Shown here: positions 1 through 5,725 of the stretch, one piece after another
Layout: each line of letters starts with the position of its first letter
How positions within the stretch are numbered: the stretch's first letter is position 1
Assembly: GCA_043780275.1 (NCBI GenBank)
Contig: JAYWCV010000263.1
Span: forward strand, 1 to 6,706
DNA: 6,706 bases
Source of the DNA: MGR-bin208 sp043780275
Lineage (GTDB): Bacteria > Bacteroidota > Bacteroidia > Chitinophagales > Chitinophagaceae
Direction: 5' to 3'
Notes under the pieces: model-generated
What the model was told of the DNA's origin: nothing
Seen by the model: only the letters and a program-made list of their open reading frames with translations
The model's database searches: none
Position numbers and translations under genes: made by a program

Positions 1-358
1 TGCTGAAAAAATAATGCTGGGTGCCGATGTAAAAAATGAATTATTGGTTATTAATGGATGGTTGAAACAAACAGAAATAAATCTATTCGATTTTATTGAA
101 GCGAAAATAAAAATGGGTGTGAAGCGATTGTTTTGTACCGATGTGGCTATGGATGGCTTACTGGAAGGACCTTCTATTGATCTGTATAAAAAAATAAAAA
201 AGCGTTTTCCTGATCTGTATCTGATAGCCAGTGGAGGTGTTTCGGGTATTGCTGATGTGGAAGCCCTGGAACAGGCCGGTTGCGAAGCTGTGATCATCGG
301 CAAGGCAATTTATGAAGGAAGAATAACATTTACCGAACTGCAAAAATATTTGAACTGA
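1..358 (+). CDS. hisA: HisA, phosphoribosylformimino-5-aminoimidazole carboxamide ribotide isomerase (5'-truncated by window edge)
   Basis: HisA performs the Amadori-type isomerisation of ProFAR to PRFAR, the fourth step of histidine biosynthesis, in the cytosol. Only the C-terminal half of the (beta/alpha)8 barrel is present; the first complete codon is at 2, and the frame is open to the window edge, so the Met at 14 is internal. Visible family features are GADVKN (its Asp, codon 26-28, matches the second catalytic aspartate of HisA), NGWLKQTEINL, TDVAMDGLLEGPS and the phosphate-binding ASGGVSG loop, then IIGKAIYEGRI near the C-terminus. These separate it from HisF, which has a different set of loops. 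The N-terminal catalytic Asp lies outside the window. Its TGA overlaps the hisF ATG by one base (TGATG), indicating translational coupling. Nothing in the visible part looks damaged. Confidence 0.95.
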   Translation, partial: AEKIMLGADVKNELLVINGWLKQTEINLFDFIEAKIKMGVKRLFCTDVAMDGLLEGPSIDLYKKIKKRFPDLYLIASGGVSGIADVEALEQAGCEAVIIGKAIYEGRITFTELQKYLN

Positions 359-1116
359 TGGCTTTGGCAAAACGAATCATACCTTGTTTGGATGTGCGTG
401 ATGGAAAAACGGTCAAGGGAATTCACTTTGAAAATATCCGTGAAGTGGGTGACCCGGTCGAGCTGGCTGCATTGTATGCAAAACAGGGAGCAGATGAATT
501 GGTGTTTTTAGACATCACAGCAACCATTGAAAAGCGAAAAACATTTGCCAAACTGGTAGGAGAAATTGCACATCATATCAATATTCCGTTTACAGTGGGT
601 GGTGGAATCAGCAGTGTACAGGATGTGGAATTATTATTGCACGCCGGTGCCGATAAGATTTCCGTTAACACATCTGCTGTAAAAAATCCCATCTTGCTCG
701 ATCAGTTGGCTGCATCATTTGGAAGCCAGTGTGTGGTATTGGCTGTGGATACCCGTTATGATAATGGGGAATGGGTTGTATATTTAAACGGTGGAAGAAC
801 CCCCGCCGGAATAAAAACCATCGATTGGGTGAAAGAGGCTGTTGGTCGTGGGGCAGGAGAAATTTTGCTGACTTCGATGAATCATGACGGAACAAAAAAC
901 GGTTTTGCATTGGAACTGACGGCAAGCATTTCGTCATCTGTACCGGTACCGGTAATAGCCAGTGGAGGTGCCGGAACTATGGAACATTTCAAAGAAGTTT
1001 TTACCAGCGGCAAAGCAGATGCCGCACTGGCTGCAAGTATTTTTCATTATCGTGAAATAGAAATACCTTTTCTGAAAAATTATTTAAAGGATCAACAAAT
1101 TCCCATACGATTATGA
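358..1116 (+). CDS. hisF: HisF, imidazole glycerol phosphate synthase cyclase subunit
   Basis: HisF uses ammonia channelled from the glutaminase HisH to convert PRFAR to imidazole glycerol phosphate and AICAR, linking histidine and purine synthesis. The 252-residue length is normal for the family. Landmarks along the (beta/alpha)8 barrel are RIIPCLDVRDG at residues 6-16 with catalytic Asp12, FTVGGGI near 78-84, ISVNTSAVKNP at 101-111 (phosphate binding), VVLAVDTRYDNGEW with catalytic Asp131, LLTSMNHDGTKNG at 170-182, and ASGGAG at 201-206 (second phosphate loop). Both catalytic aspartates expected from the family are present, so the enzyme should be active. The start is fixed by the conserved N-terminus and by the one-base overlap with hisA; the end overlaps hisIE by four bases (ATGA). 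HisH is not in the window and probably lies upstream of hisA (inference from usual gene order). Confidence 0.98.
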   Translation: MALAKRIIPCLDVRDGKTVKGIHFENIREVGDPVELAALYAKQGADELVFLDITATIEKRKTFAKLVGEIAHHINIPFTVGGGISSVQDVELLLHAGADKISVNTSAVKNPILLDQLAASFGSQCVVLAVDTRYDNGEWVVYLNGGRTPAGIKTIDWVKEAVGRGAGEILLTSMNHDGTKNGFALELTASISSSVPVPVIASGGAGTMEHFKEVFTSGKADAALAASIFHYREIEIPFLKNYLKDQQIPIRL

Positions 1117-1712
1117 CACCGGATTTTTCTAAATATAACGACGGGTTGGTACCTGCAATCATACAGGATGATAAAACCAAAATTGTGTTAATGCTGGGCT
1201 ATATGAATAAAGAAGCCTATGATGAAACACTAAAGCAAAAGCGGGTTGTTTTTTTTAGCCGGTCCAAAAACCGACTCTGGAAAAAAGGTGAAACATCCGG
1301 AAATTTTTTGAAGCTGAAATCGATAAAACTGGACTGCGATCAGGATTGTTTATTGGTAAAAGTGCAGCCTGTTGGACCGGTTTGCCATACAGGATCTGAC
1401 ACCTGTTTCAATGAAAAAAACGAAAAGGGCGGTTTTCTTAATAAACTGGAAAACATTATTTCCAACCGCATTAAAAACCCCAATGAAGATTCTTATATAA
1501 GCAAACTCTATCAGAAAGGAGTCAATAAAATTGCACAAAAAGTTGGTGAAGAAGCCGTCGAACTGGTGATAGAAGCCAAAGACCAGAATGATGAACTGTT
1601 CAAAGAAGAGGCCGCCGATCTGTTGTTTCATTATCTTATTCTTTTACAAACACGTGGATTTTGGCTTTCAGATATTAAAGATGTGTTGAAGAATCGGCAC
1701 AATAAACGATAA
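1113..1712 (+). CDS. hisIE: HisIE, bifunctional phosphoribosyl-AMP cyclohydrolase / phosphoribosyl-ATP pyrophosphatase
   Basis: This fused enzyme performs the second and third steps of histidine synthesis: PR-ATP is hydrolysed to PR-AMP by the C-terminal HisE domain, and the PR-AMP ring is opened by the N-terminal HisI domain. HisI (about residues 1-100) shows MLGYMN, FFSRSKNRLWKKGETSGN at 47-64, the metal-binding DCDQD at 74-78, and Cys75, Cys91 and Cys98 as expected zinc ligands, the last two in GPVCHTGSDTCF. HisE (about 108-199) is an all-alpha MazG-like fold with GEEAVELVIEAK at 145-156 and EEAADLLFH at 165-173 supplying the acidic magnesium ligands. The total of 199 residues fits the fused form. 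Its ATG overlaps the hisF stop. It is the last his gene seen here; the next gene converges on it with only three bases between stop codons. Confidence 0.97.
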   Translation: MTPDFSKYNDGLVPAIIQDDKTKIVLMLGYMNKEAYDETLKQKRVVFFSRSKNRLWKKGETSGNFLKLKSIKLDCDQDCLLVKVQPVGPVCHTGSDTCFNEKNEKGGFLNKLENIISNRIKNPNEDSYISKLYQKGVNKIAQKVGEEAVELVIEAKDQNDELFKEEAADLLFHYLILLQTRGFWLSDIKDVLKNRHNKR

Positions 1713-1753
1713 TGCTTAACTGTATTTCCCTATAAGACGGAAAGCATGTTTTT
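1712..1753 (+). terminator. Possible weak terminator after hisIE, inside the 3' end of the convergent kinase gene
   Basis: ATGC at 1712-1715 can pair with GCAT at 1744-1747, and TTTCC at 1725-1729 with GGAAA at 1739-1743. This gives a nine-pair stem with a 5' bulge of nine bases and a nine-base loop, followed by GTTTTT at 1748-1753. The position is right for ending the his transcript, but the bulge makes the structure weak and the T-run is short. No comparable T-run exists for the opposite direction. It may be chance in coding sequence. Confidence 0.28.
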
Positions 1754-2627
1754 CCACTTTGATATGTATACTTTCTGTCAATGCTGCAGGGTCACCATCT
1801 ATATGCAATGGTGCCTTATTGATATTAATAATGGTTAACTGATCAGTCTGAAAATAAAGAATATTTTTATTCTTAAGGGTAGGAATATTTTCCTGGAGCT
1901 TGTTGAAGCCGGCAATCTGTTTCAGCATATTATATGCAAAACTGAATCGGTTTTGTTCGGGTAGAACAATGATATCCAACAATCCATCAGACAGGCTGGC
2001 CAAAGGGGCAATGGTCAGATGATTGCCAAACTGGTTGCTGTTGGCAATACTGATAAAATAAGCATGGGTTTCCAATTCTATTTCAGCAAGCTGTAATTTG
2101 AAAGAATAAGTTTTCCCTTTTAAAAAATTTCGAATTGTTTTTACCACATAAGTAAAAAAACCTCTTCTTTTTTGCCTGGCAAAATCGTGAGCTACCTGTG
2201 CATCAAACCCCAATCCGCTAAGCATACAGGAGAAATATTCATTTACATAAAATCCATCGGTTAGTTTCGGTTTTCCGCTGAAAATTAGTTGCAATGCCTT
2301 TTTTGAATTGGTTGGAATACCAGCTGCCAAAGCTAAGCCATTGCCGGACCCGAATGGGAGGATACCGAAATTTACCCCTGTATTTTTTAAACTTCCAACA
2401 ACCTGGCTTACCGTGCCATCACCACCGACAATTACCACATCAGTGATTTTTTTCTGCGATATAATGGTCTTTAAAAAGTCGTAGTTGCCATTTGCAACAG
2501 AAGGTATAATCTGAAAAGGAATGCCGGCTTTTGTAGTTTGTTCTTCAATCAGTTTTTGAAGTCCGGCTTTTTTACGGGTACCCGATATCGGATTGATGAT
2601 ATAAAGAATATGTCGGTTCATTTGCAT
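1716..2627 (-). CDS. Lipid kinase of the YegS/BmrU/DagK (diacylglycerol kinase catalytic domain) family
   Basis: The 303-residue protein has the two-domain layout of bacterial diacylglycerol/lipid kinases, which phosphorylate a lipid hydroxyl with ATP at the inner face of the membrane. Visible motifs are NPISG at residues 12-16, the nucleotide-binding VVIVGGDGTVSQV around 64-76 (GGDGT at 68-72), PFGSGNGLA at 91-99, FDAQVA at 141-146, SDGLLDIIVL at 213-222, and HIDGDP at 275-280 in place of the usual DGE, with Asp277 as the likely catalytic base. PFGSGN resembles the PAGSGN of sphingosine kinases more than the PLGTxND common in Gram-positive DagK, so the lipid acceptor cannot be read from sequence. 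The ATG at 2625-2627 directly follows the upstream stop codon; a second Met two codons on is an alternative start. It has no signal peptide or membrane segment. It is probably the last gene of a three-gene minus-strand unit. Confidence 0.9.
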   Translation of the reverse strand: MQMNRHILYIINPISGTRKKAGLQKLIEEQTTKAGIPFQIIPSVANGNYDFLKTIISQKKITDVVIVGGDGTVSQVVGSLKNTGVNFGILPFGSGNGLALAAGIPTNSKKALQLIFSGKPKLTDGFYVNEYFSCMLSGLGFDAQVAHDFARQKRRGFFTYVVKTIRNFLKGKTYSFKLQLAEIELETHAYFISIANSNQFGNHLTIAPLASLSDGLLDIIVLPEQNRFSFAYNMLKQIAGFNKLQENIPTLKNKNILYFQTDQLTIININKAPLHIDGDPAALTESIHIKVEKHAFRLIGKYS

Positions 2628-3053
2628 TTACTTCAGTTCTATAGTGCACAAATGTACTCTGCGAATTCGGATGCGTGAAGCCAAATCCGGATCATTGGGT
2701 AATGACCAGCTGTAAATATGAAGTGTTGTACTTTTTTTAAATAAATCTTTTAATACAGCATTTGAAACTTTAAGTATCCGCAGGCTTTTTCTTTGCACTA
2801 ATTCATTGTCTTGATTGTCAAACACAGCAATGAACCTGCTCCAGTTTTTTTGAGGCTCTTTTTCAATATAAGTGATCACCAATTCACCCGACATTTTTAA
2901 AGAGGCTGCTGATATGGAAATACTGTTTTTCGATTTGCTTTCATCGGTGCCCGTTAAAAATTCTGTTTTGTTATGATATACCTTCCAACTGTCCTGTGCA
3001 TTAAGCAGAATAACAGCATTTAGTAGTAGCGATAAAAACAAAACGTTTTTCAT
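2628..3053 (-). CDS. Small secreted protein of unknown function (signal peptide, 141 aa)
   Basis: I do not recognise a named family. Residues 1-19 form a clear signal peptide: Lys2, a hydrophobic core FLSLLLNAVILL, and a likely signal peptidase I site after Asn-Ala, before Gln20. There is no lipobox cysteine, so the mature protein of about 120 residues should be soluble in the periplasm. It starts DSWKVYHNKTEF and alternates short polar and hydrophobic stretches (ISISAASL, GELVITYIE, RFIAVFD, TLHIYSWSLP, RIRIRRVHLCTIE), which suggests a small beta-sandwich; this is inference. The only cysteine is Cys136, so no disulfide is expected. It lies 44 nt after the fabH-like gene, and its TAA directly touches the ATG of the lipid kinase, so the two are likely translationally coupled. 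A lipid or envelope role is suggested only by this context. Confidence 0.82.
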   Translation of the reverse strand: MKNVLFLSLLLNAVILLNAQDSWKVYHNKTEFLTGTDESKSKNSISISAASLKMSGELVITYIEKEPQKNWSRFIAVFDNQDNELVQRKSLRILKVSNAVLKDLFKKSTTLHIYSWSLPNDPDLASRIRIRRVHLCTIELK

Positions 3054-3097
3054 GATAGTTTAATTCAACGAACTATTAACTCCAGTCTCAATACTAT

Positions 3098-4147
3098 TTA
3101 CCAGCGTAGCAATGCACTGGCCCAGGTAAATCCGCTACCGAAAGCTGCCAGGCAGACAAGGTCTCCTTCTTTTACTTTTCCCTGTTCCCAGGCTTCGCCT
3201 AAAGCAATGGGAATAGACGCAGCAGTTGTGTTGCCGTACTTCTGAATATTATTATACACCTGGTCGTCTCTCAGTTTTAATTTATGCTGAACAAATTGAG
3301 CAATTCGTAGATTGGCCTGATGCGGAACTAAAAGCGAAAGATCTTCAGTAGACAAACCATTTTTTTGCAAAGCTTCCATAATCACTTCAGGAAACTTCAC
3401 CACAGCTTTTTTAAAAACAGCAGGTCCATCCATATCCGGATGAAGCATGCCATTATCCAGCATGTCCTGGCTTACAAACATTTCGCCATATTCCACATCC
3501 TTGAACTTGGGCCCGTTTTCGCCGTACCAATAATTGCCGTGTGCACCCGGATTGATCATCGATAAAATTTCTGCACTTTCTCCATCGCTGTGTAAATGGG
3601 TACTCAAAATTCCCTGTCCTTCTTTTTCGGTAGGTTGAATAACAACAGCACCTGCACCATCACCAAAAATTACACTCACATTTCTGCCTCGGTTACTAAA
3701 ATCCAATCCGAAAGAATGTTTCTCGGAGCCAACCAGTAAAATATTTTTATACATTCCGCTACGGATAAACTGGTCGGCAACACTCAGTCCGTAAACAAAG
3801 CCGGAACATTGATTACGGATATCCAACGCTCCAATCTCATTCATTTTCATTTCACGTTGCAACAATACACCGCAGCCGGGAAAATAATAGTCGGGACTAA
3901 GAGTTGCAAATATGATGAAGTCAATATCTTTTTCGGTGACGCCGGCTCTTTCCATGGCCACTTTAGCAGCTTTAACGCCCATAGTGGTGGTGTTTTCACC
4001 GTATCTTTTTGCGTAGCGGCGTTCTTTAATGCCTGTTCGTTCCTGTATCCATTCATCACTGGTATCCATGTATTTGGTCAGGTCGTTATTAGTGATAACA
4101 GTTTCGGGAACATAATATCCAATTCCGGCTATTTTAGATGTAGGCAT
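3098..4147 (-). CDS. Beta-ketoacyl-ACP synthase III family protein (FabH-like, enlarged cap loop)
   Basis: KAS III enzymes condense an acyl-CoA starter with malonyl-ACP to begin fatty-acid or polyketide synthesis in the cytosol. The thiolase-fold hallmarks are all here: TSDEWIQERTGIKERR at residues 29-44, the active-site cysteine in NQCSGF (Cys114), FGDGAGAVV at 161-169, VPHQAN with His276, and KYGNTTAAS with Asn306, completing the Cys-His-Asn triad. The C-terminal LAAFGSGFTWASALLRW is typical. At 349 residues it is about 30 longer than Escherichia coli FabH; the extra length lies near residues 195-240, rich in Asn, Gly, Tyr and Met, between the HSDG segment and DGPAVFKKAV, where the family forms part of the acyl pocket. 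No plsX, rpmF or acpP is adjacent, so this may be an accessory rather than housekeeping copy (inference). The start is supported by the family N-terminus. It is first in the minus-strand unit. Confidence 0.93.
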   Translation of the reverse strand: MPTSKIAGIGYYVPETVITNNDLTKYMDTSDEWIQERTGIKERRYAKRYGENTTTMGVKAAKVAMERAGVTEKDIDFIIFATLSPDYYFPGCGVLLQREMKMNEIGALDIRNQCSGFVYGLSVADQFIRSGMYKNILLVGSEKHSFGLDFSNRGRNVSVIFGDGAGAVVIQPTEKEGQGILSTHLHSDGESAEILSMINPGAHGNYWYGENGPKFKDVEYGEMFVSQDMLDNGMLHPDMDGPAVFKKAVVKFPEVIMEALQKNGLSTEDLSLLVPHQANLRIAQFVQHKLKLRDDQVYNNIQKYGNTTAASIPIALGEAWEQGKVKEGDLVCLAAFGSGFTWASALLRW

Positions 4148-4557
4148 AATAATGAATGTTTGTTAGTAATAAGACTTGCAATTTACAAAACATATTGGTT
4201 GAAATAGTTCAGGTATTAATTGTTTAAAAATGGTTCATCTTATTACCAAAACGAGCTTTCTGACAGCGGATAATTTATTTATATAATTCAAAATTAAAAT
4301 ATCAGATAATCTTCATATCTTTTTTCTCGTTTGTAGCTGGCTGTGATTTCTATTTTGATTAGCTACTCATTTTTTTTTACGAAAACCAATTTGAGCAGTT
4401 TACAAAATCAACTATTTATTATTAGGGAGAATCTGGTCTCCATCATTGGCTATTCGTAAAAATATTTTTATTTCTTTAACCTTAAAAATTGGTCAAAAGA
4501 AGTAGCTATTTATTGATGATAAGGAAGAAGATAAAAATAAGAAATTTATGAAATTCA
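4148..4557. other. AT-rich divergent intergenic region, no gene seen
   Basis: This stretch lies between the starts of the fabH-like gene (minus) and the membrane-protein array (plus), so it should hold promoters for both. Base composition is visibly much richer in A and T than in the coding regions, with runs such as the T-tract at 4369-4378. No open frame with a credible protein, no tRNA and no clean riboswitch-like fold was found. A TATGTTTTG on the minus strand at 4194-4186 resembles the Bacteroidota -7 box but lacks a matching -33 element. Confidence 0.6.
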
Positions 4558-4573
4558 TTTGGCTAAAGCCAAA
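4558..4573. repeat. Stem-loop 1, outer left hairpin of the REP-like element
   Basis: TTTGGC and GCCAAA pair over six bases around the loop TAAA. Fifteen bases, TTTGGCTAAAGCCAA, recur inverted at the right end of the element (stem-loop 4), so these two behave like terminal inverted repeats. Confidence 0.8.
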
Positions 4574-4589
4574 ACTGAGATGCAATCAG

Positions 4590-4615
4590 TTTCCTCCTGC
4601 TAAAGCAGGAGGAAA
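4590..4615. repeat. Stem-loop 2, strongest hairpin of the REP-like element
   Basis: TTTCCTCCTGC pairs perfectly with GCAGGAGGAAA over eleven bases around a TAAA loop. It is the most stable fold in the window. There is no T-run right after it on the plus strand, so it is not a classical intrinsic terminator, although it could block RNA polymerase read-through or protect RNA ends. A partial direct copy of its right arm, GCAGGAG, follows at 4622-4628. Confidence 0.85.
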
Positions 4616-4644
4616 TTCAAAGCAGGAGTCAATTGAATAAGATT

Positions 4645-4696
4645 TTTTTTGAATTGCCTTTGATTTTTATTTTGTCTCAGGGTTTTTTGAATTGCC
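4645..4696 (+). repeat. 14-bp direct repeat TTTTTTGAATTGCC, two copies 38 bp apart
   Basis: The identical 14-mer lies at 4645-4658 and 4683-4696. The right copy leads straight into the arm of stem-loop 3, and its complement corresponds to the GGCAATTC flank of the REP unit. The left copy lacks an adjacent hairpin, so it may be the remnant of another unit. Confidence 0.75.
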
Positions 4697-4714
4697 ACAG
4701 GCTTCAGCCTGTGG
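4695..4714. repeat. Stem-loop 3, inner right hairpin of the REP-like element
   Basis: CCACAGGC pairs with GCCTGTGG over eight bases around the loop TTCA. Its core GGC-TTCA-GCC is the same type as in the other three hairpins but on the opposite strand, where the loop reads TGAA. Confidence 0.85.
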
Positions 4715-4734
4715 ACTAAAATGATAAATATAAA

Positions 4735-4748
4735 TTGGCTTTAGCCAA
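4735..4748. repeat. Stem-loop 4, outer right hairpin, next to the start of the membrane-protein array
   Basis: TTGGC pairs with GCCAA around the loop TTTA. It is the inverted counterpart of stem-loop 1. It ends only eight bases before the ATG at 4757, so if it is transcribed it would sit in the ribosome-loading region of that gene. Confidence 0.75.
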
Positions 4749-4756
4749 AATAAAAT

Positions 4757-5722
4757 ATGGAAGAAAACAAAAACATATCCAACTCCGCTAAACCTGCCGG
4801 TCAAGTAGGTAAGGCTTCGTTGCACAAGGAGACAGATCAACAAGCAGAAAATATTCCGGAAGTTGAGTATAGCAAAATTCCCGATTCAGAAGAAAAAATA
4901 ATTGCTGATGATGAAACTACTTTGCCCCAATCAAAAATCGAAAAACTCTCAACACTAAACCCTCAATTCTCAACTCAAAACATGGAAGTTCATCATCACG
5001 GTCACGTACACGAAACAAAAAAATGGAAAGAATATATCTTTCAGTTTCTCATGTTATTCCTCGCTGTGTTCTGCGGATTTTTGGCAGAGTATCAATTAGA
5101 GCATGTTATAGAAAATCAGCGGGAAAAAAAATATGTCCGTTCATTAATTCAGGATTTAGAAGCAGACACAGCCAGCTTTCAACACTATGTTGATTTACGG
5201 AAGGAAAAAAGAATTATGATGGATTCATTAGTGATGTTACTAACCACAGGCAGTAATAAACAACTGGGTAACTCAACTTATTTTTTTGCACGACATGTAT
5301 TTAGCGGTCCGCCATTTGAAAGTACAGATGGAACAATGCAGCAATTAAAAAATTCTGGTAACATGCGACTTATAAAGAATGAAAATGTGATTAACAATAT
5401 TTTATCTTATGACGCTTCAGTTAAAGACTTAAAAGAGTGGGATGAAACAGACACAAGAATAAGGACCACTTTTCGGGAAATAGGAGGAACTGTTTTTAAC
5501 GCAAATCAGTTTTACCATGCCATAGACTCTAATATGAAATTTGTAAGACCCACAACTAATCCGCAATTAATAACTGACAACCCAGTTTCTATTAATACTG
5601 TTACCTTCCAGATACAGTATTTATCAATAAGTTGTTTAGGAAATACACATAGAGGAATAGCCTTGAAAACTAAAGCGGAAAATCTGATTGACCTTTTAAA
5701 AAAAGAATATCACCTAAAATAA
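4757..5722 (+). CDS. One-pass membrane protein of unknown function, MEVHHH-type tandem paralogue 1
   Basis: Function unknown. The 321-residue protein has four parts. Residues 1-75 are charged and probably disordered, ending in a Pro/Gln/Ser linker (STLNPQFSTQN). Residues 76-86 read MEVHHHGHVHE, with five His in seven residues, possibly metal-binding (inference). Residues 87-111 are KKWK followed by one transmembrane helix, about 93-110, containing Cys106. Residues 112-321 start with an amphipathic helix (EYQLEH...REKKYVRSLIQDLEADT) and continue as a mostly helical soluble domain with QLKNSGNMRLIKNE at 196-209 and the C-terminal LLKKEYHLK. Lysines before the helix and acidic residues after it predict N-in, C-terminal domain in the periplasm. 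The pattern of membrane helix, acidic helix and LKNSG..xLIKNE resembles DUF6090-like Bacteroidota proteins, from memory only. Met76 (ATG at 4982) is an alternative start. A near-contiguous second copy follows. Confidence 0.85.
   Translation: MEENKNISNSAKPAGQVGKASLHKETDQQAENIPEVEYSKIPDSEEKIIADDETTLPQSKIEKLSTLNPQFSTQNMEVHHHGHVHETKKWKEYIFQFLMLFLAVFCGFLAEYQLEHVIENQREKKYVRSLIQDLEADTASFQHYVDLRKEKRIMMDSLVMLLTTGSNKQLGNSTYFFARHVFSGPPFESTDGTMQQLKNSGNMRLIKNENVINNILSYDASVKDLKEWDETDTRIRTTFREIGGTVFNANQFYHAIDSNMKFVRPTTNPQLITDNPVSINTVTFQIQYLSISCLGNTHRGIALKTKAENLIDLLKKEYHLK
4949..5116 (+). repeat. Conserved DNA block, copy A (paired with 5831-5998)
   Basis: This 168-base block matches 5831-5998 without gaps, with 18 mismatches by my count (about 89% identity). 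It covers the Pro/Gln/Ser linker, the His cluster and the membrane helix of the first paralogue. Outside the block the two genes are hard to align at DNA level. Confidence 0.85.
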
Positions 5723-5725
5723 AAG

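Larger units (their letters stand above)
4558..4750. repeat. REP/BIME-like element: two inverted units, four stem-loops with a shared GC-TNNA-GC core
   Basis: Four perfect stem-loops sit in 190 bases. Every one has a four-base loop of the form TNNA closed by GC and GC. In the first two the loop reads TAAA; in the last two it reads TTCA and TTTA, which are TGAA and TAAA on the other strand. The left half therefore consists of a short hairpin, a 16-nt spacer, a long hairpin, then GGAAATTCAAA. The right half read on the minus strand consists of the same short hairpin, a 20-nt spacer, a long hairpin, then GGCAATTCAAA. The two halves form a mirror-image pair, as in bacterial interspersed mosaic elements mobilised by REP-associated tyrosine transposases (RAYT). 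No transposase gene is present in the window. The layout is seen directly; the REP/RAYT assignment is inferred. Confidence 0.75.

Noticed and set aside
942..953. ACCGGTACCGGT palindrome within hisF as an operator
   Set aside because: It encodes the conserved VPVPV strand before the phosphate loop; the palindrome follows from the repeated Val-Pro codons.
3055..3076. ATAGTT/AACTAT hairpin between the fabH-like gene and the small secreted protein
   Set aside because: Six A/T-rich pairs with a ten-base loop and no T-run; too weak to call a terminator or regulator.
4186..4194. TATGTTTTG on the minus strand as a Bacteroidota -7 promoter box for the fabH-like gene
   Set aside because: It is one base off TAnnTTTG and I see no TTTG -33 element at the proper distance; such matches are expected by chance in AT-rich DNA.
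3809..4207. A 132-codon plus-strand open frame opposite the 5' part of the fabH-like gene
   Set aside because: It is antisense to a clearly conserved enzyme, and its composition (rich in His, Phe, Ser and Ile) is what a complementary-strand shadow produces.
4304..4325. AGATA/TATCT hairpin followed by a T-run as an intrinsic terminator
   Set aside because: The stem is only five A/T-rich pairs, and there is no gene upstream on the plus strand for it to terminate.
4548..4640. A 30-codon open frame starting ATG at 4548
   Set aside because: It runs straight through stem-loops 1 and 2, and its peptide is only the translation of the repeat; no independent sign of coding.
4649..4676. TTTG followed by TATTTTG upstream of the membrane-protein array as a promoter
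   Set aside because: The spacing is shorter than the usual -33/-7 spacing, and the -7 box lacks one T; it also lies inside the repeat element.
4558..4750. CRISPR array
   Set aside because: The repeated units are inverted hairpins with unequal spacing and differing arms, not direct repeats with regular spacers, and no cas gene is nearby.
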